A stretch of 64,000 bases of DNA from Streptomyces sp. OfavH-34-F (GCF_022347745.1 NZ_JAKRGC010000006.1:1-64000); one strand, 5' to 3'; shown: positions 1 to 8,620, numbered from the stretch's first letter. Program-made: numbers and translations. The notes: generated by a model from the letters alone, not told the origin.

Positions 1-1
1 C

Positions 2-1258
2 ACCCGCGCCACCCTCACCCCGCTCATCCCCGACCAGGGCACCGACGCCCACCACGCCCTCGCCACCCTCGTCGAAGCCCTCACCGCAGGCGCCGCCGAC
101 CCCGCCGACCCCCTCTGCGCCGCCCACCTCCACACCCCGCCCCTCGCCCTCGCCGCCGCCGCCGACCTCGCCGCCTCCGCCCTCAACCCCTCCATGGACT
201 CCTGGGACCAGGCCCCCGCCGCCTCCACCCTCGAAGCCGAGACCACCGCCGCCCTCGCCGCCGAGATCTACCCCCACCCCCCCGCCCCTGACGCCCTCAT
301 CACCACCGGCGGCACCGAGGCCAACCAACTCGGCCTCCTCCTCGCCCGCGAACGCCACGGCCCCGTCCAGACCGTCACCGGCGCCAACGCCCACCACAGC
401 ATCACCCGCGCCGCCTGGCTCCTCGGGCTCCCCGAACCCCTCACCGTGCCCGCCCCCCACGGCACCATCGACCTCCACGCCCTCCACGACACCCTCGCCC
501 GCAACCACGGACACGGCCCCCTCCTCGTCACCGCCACCGCGGGCACCACCGACACCGGCCACATCGACCCCCTCACCGACATCGCCGACCTCTGCGCCCA
601 CCACGGCGCCGACCTCCACATCGACGCCGCCTACGGCGGACCCCTCCTCTTCAGCCCCACCCACCGCCACCTTCTCGACGGCCTCGACCGCGCCCACAGC
701 GTCACCTTCGACCTCCACAAACTCGGCTGGCAGCCCGCATCCGCCGGCATCCTCGCCGTCCCCGACCACCACCACCTCCACCCCCTCCATCACCAGGCCC
801 CCTACCTCAACGCCGACGACGACACCGAAGCCGGCCTCCCCGACCTCCTCGGCCGCTCCCTGCGCACCACCCGCCGCCCCGACGCACTCAAGATCGCCGT
901 CACCCTCCGGGCCCTCGGCCGCACCGGCCTCGCCGACCTCGTCGACCGCACCTGCGCCACCGCCCACACCCTCGCCGACCTCATCACCGACACCCCCGGC
1001 CTCGACCTCTACGACCGCCCCACCATCAGCACCGTCCTCTTCCGCCCCACCGACGCCGACGACCACACCGTCGCCACCCTCCGCCGCACCCTCCTCACCC
1101 GGGGCCACGCCGTACTCGGCCGCACCCGCGCCCGAGACCGCCTCTGGCTCAAGGCCACCCTCCTCAACCCCCACACCACCCCCGACGACCTCCACCGGCT
1201 CCTCGGCCTCGTCACCCACCTCACCGCCGAACTCAAGGAAGGCAGCACCCTCCGATGA
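2..1258 (+). CDS. PLP-dependent group II decarboxylase (DesA-like), 5' end outside window
   Basis: The frame is open from the first bases, so the N-terminus is missing; 418 residues are visible. Seen: a TTGGTEANQ segment, a HIDAAYGGP segment with the Asp that contacts the pyridine nitrogen, and DLHKLGWQP, whose Lys (codon 719-721) should form the PLP aldimine. This is the pattern of lysine/diaminobutyrate decarboxylases used to make diamines for hydroxamate siderophores. Its stop overlaps the start of the next gene (ATGA, 1255-1258), so the two are translationally coupled. Inferred role: decarboxylation of lysine, ornithine or a similar amino acid; the substrate cannot be told from sequence. 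The other desferrioxamine genes (acetyltransferase, NIS synthetase) do not follow, so this is not a complete desABCD operon in view. Confidence 0.85.
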   Translation, partial: TRATLTPLIPDQGTDAHHALATLVEALTAGAADPADPLCAAHLHTPPLALAAAADLAASALNPSMDSWDQAPAASTLEAETTAALAAEIYPHPPAPDALITTGGTEANQLGLLLARERHGPVQTVTGANAHHSITRAAWLLGLPEPLTVPAPHGTIDLHALHDTLARNHGHGPLLVTATAGTTDTGHIDPLTDIADLCAHHGADLHIDAAYGGPLLFSPTHRHLLDGLDRAHSVTFDLHKLGWQPASAGILAVPDHHHLHPLHHQAPYLNADDDTEAGLPDLLGRSLRTTRRPDALKIAVTLRALGRTGLADLVDRTCATAHTLADLITDTPGLDLYDRPTISTVLFRPTDADDHTVATLRRTLLTRGHAVLGRTRARDRLWLKATLLNPHTTPDDLHRLLGLVTHLTAELKEGSTLR

Positions 1259-2667
1259 CCGCCGCCCCACCCGCCCCCGACCCCCACCACGTCCACGACC
1301 TCGTCGGCATCGGCATCGGCCCCTTCAACCTCTCCCTCGCCGCCCTCGCGCACGGCCTGCCCACCCCCCTCACCACCGCCTTCTACGAACAGCGCCCCGC
1401 CTTCCACTGGCACCCCGGACTCCTCATCGAAGGCGCCACCCTCCAAGTCCCCTTCCTCGCCGACCTCGTCACCCTCGCCGACCCCACCAGCCCCTGGAGC
1501 TTCCTCAACTACCAGCGCACCCAGAACCGCCTCTTCCCCTTCTACTTCGCCGAGCGCTTCCACATCCACCGCTCCGAATACGACGCCTACTGCCGCTGGG
1601 TCAGCACCCAACTCCCCGGACTCCACTTCGGCCACCAGGTCGACACCATCCGCTGGGCCCCCCACGCCGGCCACTTCGAAATCGACCACACCCAACTCGA
1701 CCCCCACGGCGAAGCCGCCTCACTCGGCCGCACCCGCGCCCGCCACATCGCCCTCGGCATCGGCACCGAACCCCACATCCCCGAACCCCTCAAACCCCTC
1801 ACCGACACCGGCACCACCACCGCCCCCGTCATCCACTCCGCCGACTACCTCCACCACCGCGACCGCCTCCTCGACGCCCGCCACATCACCGTCATCGGCT
1901 CCGGACAATCCGGCGCCGAGATCTTCCTCGACCTCCTGCGCGCCCGCCCCACCGGCAGCGAAGGCCTCCACTGGCTCGCCCGCACCCCCGCCTTCGCCCC
2001 CATGGAGTACTCGAAGCTCGGCCTCGAACACTTCACCCCCGACTACACCCGCTACTTCCACGCCCTCCCCGAACCCGTGCGCGACGCCCTCGTCCCCCAG
2101 CAGTGGCAGCTCCACAAAGGCATCGACCACGACACCATCGCCGCCATCCACGACGAGCTCTACCGCCGCACCCTCCACGGCGGCTGGCCCGACGCCACCC
2201 TCACCCCCGGCGTAGCCGTACGCACCGCCGGACGCGTCGCCAACACCCGCGTCGAACTCCACCTCGAACACGTCCAGCAACACACCCGCACCCGCATCAC
2301 CACCGACGCCGTCGTCCTCGCCACCGGCTACCGCGAACGCCCCCTCGACACCCTCCTCGAACACCTCCGCCCCCACCTGCGCCGGGACACGGCCGGCCGC
2401 CCCCGCGTCGACGCCCACCAACGCCTCGACCTCGGCCCCGCCGTCACCGGCCACATCTACGTACAGAACGCCGAACGCCACACCCACGGCGTCGGCACCC
2501 CCGACCTCGGCCTCGCCGCCTGGCGCAGCGCCACCATCCTCAACGACCTCACCGGCACCAACCCCTACCCACTGCCACACCGCACCGCCTTCACCACCTT
2601 CGGCCTCACCCAGCCCGCCATCCCCGCCCAGCCCCCCACCCTCGTCCCCCTCACCCGCCCCCACTGA
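1255..2667 (+). CDS. Lysine/ornithine N-monooxygenase, siderophore type
   Basis: This 470-residue protein has the usual length for the SidA/IucD/PvdA family of FAD- and NADPH-dependent N-hydroxylating monooxygenases. Seen: the N-terminal FAD motif GIGIGPFNLSLAAL (about residues 17-30), a second nucleotide motif VIGSGQSGAE near residue 210 for NADPH, and the ATGY motif near residue 360. These enzymes hydroxylate the terminal amine of lysine, ornithine or a diamine to start a hydroxamate iron-binding group. Coupling to the decarboxylase through ATGA supports a joint role: decarboxylate, then N-hydroxylate. Substrate is not determined. Whether acylation and condensation genes exist upstream of the window cannot be seen; none follows. 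Confidence 0.88.
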   Translation: MTAAPPAPDPHHVHDLVGIGIGPFNLSLAALAHGLPTPLTTAFYEQRPAFHWHPGLLIEGATLQVPFLADLVTLADPTSPWSFLNYQRTQNRLFPFYFAERFHIHRSEYDAYCRWVSTQLPGLHFGHQVDTIRWAPHAGHFEIDHTQLDPHGEAASLGRTRARHIALGIGTEPHIPEPLKPLTDTGTTTAPVIHSADYLHHRDRLLDARHITVIGSGQSGAEIFLDLLRARPTGSEGLHWLARTPAFAPMEYSKLGLEHFTPDYTRYFHALPEPVRDALVPQQWQLHKGIDHDTIAAIHDELYRRTLHGGWPDATLTPGVAVRTAGRVANTRVELHLEHVQQHTRTRITTDAVVLATGYRERPLDTLLEHLRPHLRRDTAGRPRVDAHQRLDLGPAVTGHIYVQNAERHTHGVGTPDLGLAAWRSATILNDLTGTNPYPLPHRTAFTTFGLTQPAIPAQPPTLVPLTRPH

Positions 2668-2687
2668 CCACCCGCACCCACAACAAA

Positions 2688-2732
2688 GGGCGGCCGCCCC
2701 GCTTCCCGAAAAGGGAGACGGAACGACCGCCC
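2688..2732. terminator. Hairpin between convergent genes
   Basis: GGGCGGCCG (2688-2696) pairs with CGACCGCCC (2724-2732) with one mismatch, and a short inner TTCCC/GGGAG stem lies between. It sits between two convergent stop codons, where a bidirectional terminator is expected. The first 12 bases are also a perfect palindrome (2688-2699). Confidence 0.5.
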
Positions 2733-2755
2733 GAACCGGCGCGGGGCCACAGCCC

Positions 2756-4567
2756 TCAGAACACCGGCACACCGTCCCGCGTCAGCCGCCAGTCCACCGA
2801 GGCGAACTCCGCACTGTCCACCGAACCCTTCGCCTGCACCCAGGCGATGATCGTGTTCCGGATCTCCTCCGAATTCGCCCACAGCTGCTTCGCACCCGGC
2901 ACATGCGGGAAGTTGCCACCCCCACTCGCCCGGTAGTTGTTCACCGCCAGCACGAACCGCGCCGCCGGATCCACCGGCTTCCCCTCGAACGCCAGATTCA
3001 CGATCCGCGAACCCACCGGCTGCGCGATGTCGATGTCATACGTCAGCCCCGACACCGCGTCGTAGTTGTAGTCCGGCGTGTTCTCCGCATTCGTCAGCTT
3101 CGCCGGATCCACCGGAGCACCCGCCGCCGTCCGCACGTAGTACTTCGCCGAGTACTCCAGATAATCCCGGATCTGCGCACCCGTCAGCAGCCGCGCCTCC
3201 AGCGTGTTCTCGAACGGATACAGCCCCGCCGCGTCCCTGATGGTCACGTCCCCGGCCGGAATCCGCGCCGTCCGCGAGAAGCACGACGCCTGCGACAGCA
3301 CCGGCAGCTCCGCGTACTCACCACCCGCCAGCGCCGCCCTCACCGTCTCCGTCTGGACGACGTTGATCAGATCGATGATCGGCTCGTCCTTCCACGCCGC
3401 CTCGGCCGTCGTCATCGCCGCCGCCGACGTCCCGATCACCTGGTTGACGTACGCCACGACCTTCCGGTGCTCGTCCGCCAGCAACTTCGTGATCTTCGGA
3501 TCCTCCGCGACCGTGTTCGAGTTCAGCACCCGCGAACCCGCCCGCTCGACCACCCAGCGGCCCTTCTCCCACACCACGTCGAAGTCGAACAACGTCAGCC
3601 GCTGCCCCCACTTCAGCGGCTCCGAGAGCACGACCCGCTTCCCCGTCTCCTCGTTCTCCACGAAGTACTCGGGAATCTCCTGATGCGCGTGACCCACCAG
3701 AATCGCGTCGATCCCCGGCACCTGCTCCGCCACCAGAGCCGCCGCGTTCTCCACATGCGGAAGCTGGTCCCCGTACGACGACGTCCCGCTCGTCCCCGAG
3801 TGCGCCGACACGATCACCACGTCCGCACCCATCGAACGCAGCCGCGGCACGAACTTCGCCGCCTGCTCCACCAGCCCGGGAAACACCATCTTCCCGCCCA
3901 CATTGGCCTTGTCCCAGATCGCGATGCCCGGATTCGTCAGCCCCAGCACCGCCACCCGCACGTCCCGGCCGTGCGGCGTCCGCAGCTTCCTGATCACATA
4001 CGGCGCGAACGCCGGCCGCAGCGTCCGCGCGTCCAGCGCGTTCGCCCCGAGCAGCGGGAAGTCGCACTGCTCCTCGAACGCGCGCAGCACCGGAATGCCG
4101 TAGTTGAACTCGTGGTTCCCCAGCGCCGCCGCGTCGTAACCGATCGCGTTCATCGCCTGCGCCATCGGATGCACCGGACCACGCTTCGCCGTGATCGGGT
4201 CGATCTTCGCGTAGTAGTACGAGAGCTGCGTGCCCTGGATCGTGTCACCCGCGTCGATCATCAGCGTGTTGTGACGGCCCTTCTCCCGCCGCACCTCCTC
4301 CACCAGCGTCGAGATCTTCGCCAGACCCACGTCGTTGTGGTCCTTGTCGTCGAACTCGGCATCCGTGAAGTAGTCCCAGTTGAAGACGTTCCCGTGCAGA
4401 TCGGTCGTCCCCATCACGGTGAACGAGTACCGCTTCGGCGGACGCCCGTGCCCCCCACCGTGCCCCCGCCCGTGCGCCTGCGCCGGAGACGCGGCGCCGC
4501 CCGCGATCACCGCACCCGCGCCGGCCGCGGCCGATGTCCCCAGGAACGTCCTTCGGTTCAGCGGCAT
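2756..4567 (-). CDS. Tat-exported bifunctional metallophosphatase/5'-nucleotidase
   Basis: The start at 4567 is chosen because GGGAG lies just upstream and the protein then begins with a twin-arginine signal (MPLNRRTFLG followed by an Ala-rich stretch to AQA). The mature part begins with the calcineurin-like motif GTTDLHGNV, followed by DAGDTIQG, GNHEFNYG and GHAHQE, the usual metal-binding blocks; the C-terminal half matches the 5'-nucleotidase substrate domain (NNYRASGGGNFP). 603 residues is normal. Family role: extracellular hydrolysis of 5'-nucleotides or 2',3'-cyclic nucleotides for phosphate and nucleoside scavenging. It is transcribed alone, convergent with the siderophore pair and divergent from the SIMPL gene. 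Confidence 0.9.
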   Translation of the reverse strand: MPLNRRTFLGTSAAAGAGAVIAGGAASPAQAHGRGHGGGHGRPPKRYSFTVMGTTDLHGNVFNWDYFTDAEFDDKDHNDVGLAKISTLVEEVRREKGRHNTLMIDAGDTIQGTQLSYYYAKIDPITAKRGPVHPMAQAMNAIGYDAAALGNHEFNYGIPVLRAFEEQCDFPLLGANALDARTLRPAFAPYVIRKLRTPHGRDVRVAVLGLTNPGIAIWDKANVGGKMVFPGLVEQAAKFVPRLRSMGADVVIVSAHSGTSGTSSYGDQLPHVENAAALVAEQVPGIDAILVGHAHQEIPEYFVENEETGKRVVLSEPLKWGQRLTLFDFDVVWEKGRWVVERAGSRVLNSNTVAEDPKITKLLADEHRKVVAYVNQVIGTSAAAMTTAEAAWKDEPIIDLINVVQTETVRAALAGGEYAELPVLSQASCFSRTARIPAGDVTIRDAAGLYPFENTLEARLLTGAQIRDYLEYSAKYYVRTAAGAPVDPAKLTNAENTPDYNYDAVSGLTYDIDIAQPVGSRIVNLAFEGKPVDPAARFVLAVNNYRASGGGNFPHVPGAKQLWANSEEIRNTIIAWVQAKGSVDSAEFASVDWRLTRDGVPVF

Positions 4568-4829
4568 CTCGTCTCCCACATCTCTGTTCTCTTGGTTCTC
4601 TTGGTGCGAAGTTCCACGTACGAAGCCCAGCCCCCAGTGACACGTGCAGACCAGGCGACACGACACACGGACGAGCGGGCAACGCGCGTAGATAATCACC
4701 CGCCCACCACCCCCGGCAACACCCCCGACAGATTTCACTTCCATGACCACACACCCTCCACCGGGTAACACCCCCGTACGCTCCCGGCTCCACCCGCCCC
4801 CTGTCACACCCGAGTGCCAGAGTGGACCC

Positions 4830-5531
4830 ATGAACGACACCGCCCAGCCCTACGGCACCCCCGACCAGCCCCGCCTCGCCGTCCGCGGCGAAGCCCGCCT
4901 GGAGGTCGACCCCGAGATCGCCCGCCTCTCCATCACCGTCACCGCCCGGGGCAAGGACCGGCGCGCCGCCCTCGAAGACCTCACCCGCCGCAACGCCACC
5001 GTCCTCGAACTCGCCCGCGCCTACGGCGACGCCGTCGAAAAACTCGAAACCGGCGCCCTGTCGATCAGCCCCGAACTCGTCCACCGCGGCCGCGACGAAA
5101 AGATCCGCGCCTACCACGGCCGCGTCTACATCACCGCCGTCCTCAACGACTTCACCGCCCTCGGCGAATTCGTCACCCGGGTCGGCGACCTCGACATGAC
5201 CCAGGTCAACGGCCCCTGGTGGGCCCTGCGCCCCACCTCACCCGCCCACGGCGAAGCCCGCCGCCAAGCGGTCCGCGAAGCCGTCCAGCGCGCCCGCGAA
5301 TACGCCGGAGCACTCGGCGCGGACCTCGCCGCCCTCGTCGAACTCGCCGACATAGGCGCCGAGAACGCCGCCCCCGTCGCCTACGCCCGCGGGGCCGGCT
5401 ACGGCGGCGCGCTGCCCGCCCCCGCCGGAGCGGGCGCCCCGCCGCCCCCCGCCATCGACCTCGAACCCCAGCGGCAGACCGTCTACGCGCAGGTGAACGC
5501 CCGCTTCACCATGACCCCGCCGAAACTCTGA
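4830..5531 (+). CDS. SIMPL (DUF541) domain protein
   Basis: The 233-residue form starting MNDTAQ is preferred; an in-frame upstream ATG at 4743 would add a Pro-rich tail that looks non-coding. The body opens with LAVRGEARLEVDPEIARLSI, typical of the SIMPL fold, and continues through the usual LxTGxLSIxP-like segment (KLETGALSISPEL) and the conserved QARxxAxxYAxxLG-like helix (REYAGALGADLAAL). No signal peptide is visible. The C-terminal part carries a short Gly/Pro-rich linker (about residues 190-210). Function of the family is poorly defined. A strong terminator follows 20 bases downstream. Confidence 0.75.
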   Translation: MNDTAQPYGTPDQPRLAVRGEARLEVDPEIARLSITVTARGKDRRAALEDLTRRNATVLELARAYGDAVEKLETGALSISPELVHRGRDEKIRAYHGRVYITAVLNDFTALGEFVTRVGDLDMTQVNGPWWALRPTSPAHGEARRQAVREAVQRAREYAGALGADLAALVELADIGAENAAPVAYARGAGYGGALPAPAGAGAPPPPAIDLEPQRQTVYAQVNARFTMTPPKL

Positions 5532-5550
5532 AATCCCGCCCGCGCACCCC

Positions 5551-5578
5551 GGCGGCGTGCTCATCCGAGCACGCCGCC
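5551..5578 (+). terminator. Rho-independent-type terminator after SIMPL gene
   Basis: A perfect 12-bp stem (5551-5562 with 5567-5578) around a four-base ATCC loop, 20 bases past the stop. No U-tract follows, as is common in Streptomyces. Confidence 0.85.
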
Positions 5579-5642
5579 GCACAATTCAACACTTGTCAAT
5601 AACCCTTCATTCAAAGGTGGTTGGACAGTCATACAGAGCCAA

Positions 5643-5660
5643 TTACCTACCCATAGGTAA
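5643..5660 (+). promoter_or_regulatory. Inverted repeat in pyk 5' region
   Basis: TTACCTA (5643-5649) and TAGGTAA (5654-5660) form a perfect 7-bp inverted repeat separated by CCCA, 16 bases before the pyk ATG. The surrounding 5590-5640 stretch is AT-rich for this genome and is the likely promoter. The repeat could be an operator or a small leader hairpin over the ribosome site. No clear Shine-Dalgarno is seen between it and the ATG, so a leaderless or short-leader mRNA is possible. Confidence 0.45.
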
Positions 5661-5676
5661 GGTCTAGGCTCGAACC

Positions 5677-7110
5677 ATGCGCCGAGCCAAAATCGTTTGC
5701 ACCCTGGGACCAGCCACCGACACATACGACCAGATCAAGTCCCTGGTCGAGGCCGGAATGGACATCGCCCGCCTCAACCTCAGCCACGGCAGCTACGCCG
5801 AACACGAAGAGCGCTACCATCGGGTCCGCAAGGCGTCCGACGAGGCCCGCCGCAGCGTCGGCGTCCTGGTCGACCTTCAAGGCCCGAAGATCCGCCTCGG
5901 ACGCTTCAGCGAAGGCCCCGTACTCCTTGAACGCGGCGACGACTTCACCATCACCGTCGAACCGATGGAGGGCGACCGCCACGGCTGCGGCACCACCTAC
6001 CACGGTCTCGCCGCCGACGTCACCCCCGGCGAGCGCATCCTGATCGACGACGGGCGCGTCACGCTCGAGGTCACCGAGGTGGACGGCCCGCGCGTCCGCA
6101 CCACCGTCATCGAGGGCGGCATGGTCTCCGACCACAAGGGCCTCAACCTCCCCGGCGTCGCCGTCTCCGTCCCCGCGCTCTCCGAGAAGGACATCGACGA
6201 CCTGCGCTGGGCCATCCGCACGGGCGCCGACATCATCGCCCTCTCCTTCGTGCGCAGCGGCCGGGACATCGAGGACGTCCACCGCGTCATGGACGAGGAG
6301 GGCCGCCGCCTCCCCGTCATCGCCAAGGTCGAGAAGCCGCAGGCCGTCGACAACATCGAGGACATCGTCGCCGCGTTCGACGGCATCATGGTCGCCCGGG
6401 GCGACCTCGGCGTCGAGATGCCGCTGGAGCAGGTGCCGATCGTCCAGAAGCGGGCGATCAAGCTCGCCAAGCGGAACGCGAAGCCGGTGATCGTCGCGAC
6501 GCAGATGCTCGACTCGATGATCGACAACTCCCGGCCCACCCGCGCCGAGGCGTCCGACGTCGCGAACGCCGTCATCGACGGCACGGACGCGGTGATGCTG
6601 TCCGGTGAGACGAGCGTCGGCAAGTACGCCATCGAGACGGTCCGCACGATGGCGCGCATCGTGGAGGCGGCCGAGGAGGACATCCTCGCGAAGGGCCTGC
6701 CGCCGCTGACCGAGCGCAACAAGCCCCGCACCCAGGGCGGCGCGGTGGCCCGCGCGGCGGCGGAGATGGGCGACTTCCTCGGCGCGAAGTTCCTGGTCGC
6801 GTTCACGCAGAGCGGCGACACGGTCAAGCGGCTGTCGCGCTACCGCTCCCCGATCCCGCTCCTGGCCTTCACCCCGGACCCGGCCACCCGCTCCCAGCTG
6901 AACCTGACCTGGGGCGTCGAGACGTTTCTCGGCCCGCACGTGGACTCCACGGACGCGATGGTCGCCCAGGTGGACGAGGAACTCCTCAAGATCGGCCGCT
7001 GCCGCAAGGGCGACGTGGTCGTCATCACGGCCGGCTCCCCGCCCGGCGTGGCCGGTTCGACGAATCTGGTCCGCGTCCACCACATCGGCGAGGACGACAG
7101 CCCGAAGTAG
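5677..7110 (+). CDS. pyk: Pyruvate kinase
   Basis: A 477-residue enzyme with the complete pyruvate kinase pattern: KIVCTLGPA at the N-terminus, NLSHGS near residue 35, the B-domain from about 70 to 170, VIAKVEKPQA with the catalytic Lys at 217, MVARGDLGVE as metal/phosphate site, ATQMLDSM and the C-terminal allosteric domain. It converts phosphoenolpyruvate and ADP to pyruvate and ATP in the cytoplasm at the end of glycolysis. Transcribed alone after a strong terminator. Streptomyces usually carry two pyk genes, so the number is not assigned here. Confidence 0.97.
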   Translation: MRRAKIVCTLGPATDTYDQIKSLVEAGMDIARLNLSHGSYAEHEERYHRVRKASDEARRSVGVLVDLQGPKIRLGRFSEGPVLLERGDDFTITVEPMEGDRHGCGTTYHGLAADVTPGERILIDDGRVTLEVTEVDGPRVRTTVIEGGMVSDHKGLNLPGVAVSVPALSEKDIDDLRWAIRTGADIIALSFVRSGRDIEDVHRVMDEEGRRLPVIAKVEKPQAVDNIEDIVAAFDGIMVARGDLGVEMPLEQVPIVQKRAIKLAKRNAKPVIVATQMLDSMIDNSRPTRAEASDVANAVIDGTDAVMLSGETSVGKYAIETVRTMARIVEAAEEDILAKGLPPLTERNKPRTQGGAVARAAAEMGDFLGAKFLVAFTQSGDTVKRLSRYRSPIPLLAFTPDPATRSQLNLTWGVETFLGPHVDSTDAMVAQVDEELLKIGRCRKGDVVVITAGSPPGVAGSTNLVRVHHIGEDDSPK

Positions 7111-7122
7111 GGGAGGGCCCGC

Positions 7123-7700
7123 TCAGTACTTCGGCCCGACGTGCGCGTCCATGAGCGCGACGGACGCGCGTCGGGCGACGGAGATGTTCTTGCCGTTGGT
7201 CTTCTTCCACTCGACGCCGACCCGGTCGAGGGTGTCGGTGTAGAGCGTCAGGATGTCGGCCGACAGGTTGGTGAAGAAGTACCGGGGGTACTCGTAGCGC
7301 TTCCGTTCGCCCTTGACGAGGCGGGTCGTCCAGTTGGTGATGCGACAGCCACGCTCCGGACGGCCTCGACGCAAGCGTCGATGAGGCCCGGCCAGGCGTC
7401 GGCGCACGCGATGCGGAGGGAGTGGACGCCGCGCCTGCCCGCGCTGACGCACCCGTCGCCGAGGTAGAGACCGAGCAGGTACGCGTACGCCGCCGGGGCT
7501 TCGGGCGGGCCGGGTGTCTCGCCGCAGCGGGGACAGTCGCGGCCGCGTGCGTTTCCGACCGGTTCCGTGCGCACGAGCCAGGACCGGATGGCGGCCCGGG
7601 AAATGCCCGTCCGCCTGCTCACGGCATTCAGACTGAGGCCCTGTTCGAGGAGGGCCAAGGCGTGCTTGCGTGTTTCGAGGTCGTACACGCGGACGATCAT
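7123..7700 (-). pseudogene. Broken HTH/LAGLIDADG-like protein gene
   Basis: The N-terminal frame (start 7700) encodes a helix-turn-helix (GLSLNAVSRRTGISRAAIRS), a CPRC element and YLLGLYLGDGCVS, a LAGLIDADG-like block. Near position 7350 the recognisable sequence jumps to another frame: GCRITNWTTR continues through YEYPRYFFTN and NISVARRASVALMDAHVGPKY to a stop at 7123. From memory, intact Streptomyces relatives have roughly 70 more residues between these parts. So this copy seems to carry an internal deletion that also shifts the frame; neither half is functional alone. Such proteins are often annotated as transcriptional regulators, but the domain is that of homing endonucleases. It lies between pyk and the tRNA, convergent with pyk. 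Confidence 0.8.
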
Positions 7701-7776
7701 GGCTCTGTCCGCAAACCGCTTCCTGGAAACCCTCGGAACTCACACTTTCCCGTGAAAGCCTAGGGTTTTGTTGTGA

Positions 7777-7791
7777 CCTTCGAATCGAAGG
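7777..7791. repeat. CCTTCGA/TCGAAGG inverted repeat, 3' side of tRNA
   Basis: CCTTCGA, one base, TCGAAGG: a perfect 7-bp inverted repeat just past the 3' end of the minus-strand tRNA. It may act as processing or termination hairpin. The same heptamers recur on the 5' side at 7880-7896. Confidence 0.5.
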
Positions 7792-7796
7792 AAAAG

Positions 7797-7871
7797 TGCC
7801 CCGAGTCGGATTCGAACCGACACTGTATGGGTTTTGAATCCATTGCCTGCTGCCAATTGGGCTACCGGGGC
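7797..7871 (-). tRNA. tRNA-Leu(CAA)-like, class I shape
   Basis: The minus strand folds as a 75-base cloverleaf: acceptor GCCCCGG (7871-7865) with TCGGGGC plus A73, a D-arm GCC...GGC with AATTGGCAG loop, anticodon loop TTCAAAA giving anticodon CAA, a 5-base variable loop and T-arm GTCGG-TTCGAAT-CCGAC. The CCA end is not encoded. Oddities: CAA specifies Leu, yet the long variable arm expected of bacterial tRNA-Leu is absent, and the last anticodon-stem pair is A-C. It could be a true non-standard species, a misread isoacceptor or a decaying gene. Confidence 0.8.
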
Positions 7872-7879
7872 TGGGGGAA

Positions 7880-7896
7880 TCGAAGGTTTCCTTCGA
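7880..7896. repeat. TCGAAGG/CCTTCGA inverted repeat, 5' side of tRNA
   Basis: TCGAAGG, TTT, CCTTCGA upstream of the tRNA on its own strand. It uses the same heptamers as the repeat at 7777-7791, so the tRNA is bracketed by matching hairpins. Confidence 0.5.
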
Positions 7897-7969
7897 CCCG
7901 CTGCGCGACCACCATACCGTAGCTGGGTAGGCTCAGGGCAGCAGTCCCTGCCCTGGAACAAGGAGCCCC

Positions 7970-8620
7970 GTGACCACCCCCGAGTCGCCCCAGCCCGTCG
8001 CCGATGACGACAAGTCGCACGTTCCGCCGCTGACGACCCGCGTCGTCATCGCCGAGGACGAAGCGCTCATCCGCCTCGATCTCAAAGAGATGCTCGAGGA
8101 GGAGGGGTACTCCGTGGTCGGCGAGGCCGGGGACGGGCAGCAGGCCGTCGAACTGGCGCGGGAGCACCGGCCGGACCTGGTCATCCTGGACGTGAAGATG
8201 CCGGTCCTGGACGGCATCTCGGCCGCCGAGAAGATCGCCGAGGAGTCCATCGCCCCGGTGCTCATGCTCACCGCGTTCTCGCAGCGCGACCTCGTGGAGC
8301 GGGCCCGGGATGCCGGGGCGATGGCGTACCTGGTGAAGCCGTTCAGCAAGAGCGACGTCGTCCCCGCCATCGAGATGGCCGTCTCGCGGTTCTCCGAGCT
8401 GAAGGCGCTGGAGAGCGAGGTCGCGGACCTCGCCCAGCGGCTGGAGACGCGGAAGCTGGTGGACCGGGCGAAGAGCATCCTGCAGACGGACTACGGGCTG
8501 TCGGAGCCGGAGGCGTTCCGGTGGATCCAGAAGACGTCGATGGACCGCCGGCTGTCGATGCAGCAGCTCGCCGAGGCGCTGATCGCGGACGCCGAGGAGA
8601 AGAAGAAGGCCGCGGAGTAG
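7970..8620 (+). CDS. pdtaR: ANTAR-domain response regulator (PdtaR-like)
   Basis: The GTG at 7970 follows AGGAG at a good distance. The 216-residue protein has a receiver domain (VVIAEDEALIR, phospho-acceptor Asp74 in VILDVKMP, conserved Lys in VKPF) and a C-terminal ANTAR domain (LETRKLVDRAKSILQ... SMQQLAEALI), an RNA-binding antiterminator module. Known relatives (M. tuberculosis PdtaR with sensor PdtaS) work by binding hairpins in target mRNAs once phosphorylated. No kinase gene is adjacent. Convergent with livF across a shared terminator. Confidence 0.93.
   Translation: MTTPESPQPVADDDKSHVPPLTTRVVIAEDEALIRLDLKEMLEEEGYSVVGEAGDGQQAVELAREHRPDLVILDVKMPVLDGISAAEKIAEESIAPVLMLTAFSQRDLVERARDAGAMAYLVKPFSKSDVVPAIEMAVSRFSELKALESEVADLAQRLETRKLVDRAKSILQTDYGLSEPEAFRWIQKTSMDRRLSMQQLAEALIADAEEKKKAAE

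Noticed and set aside
7340-7360. Intein or group I intron inside the LAGLIDADG-like gene
   Set aside because: The LAGLIDADG-like block is part of an HTH protein of its own, with no splicing-domain motifs; the break is a deletion with frameshift.
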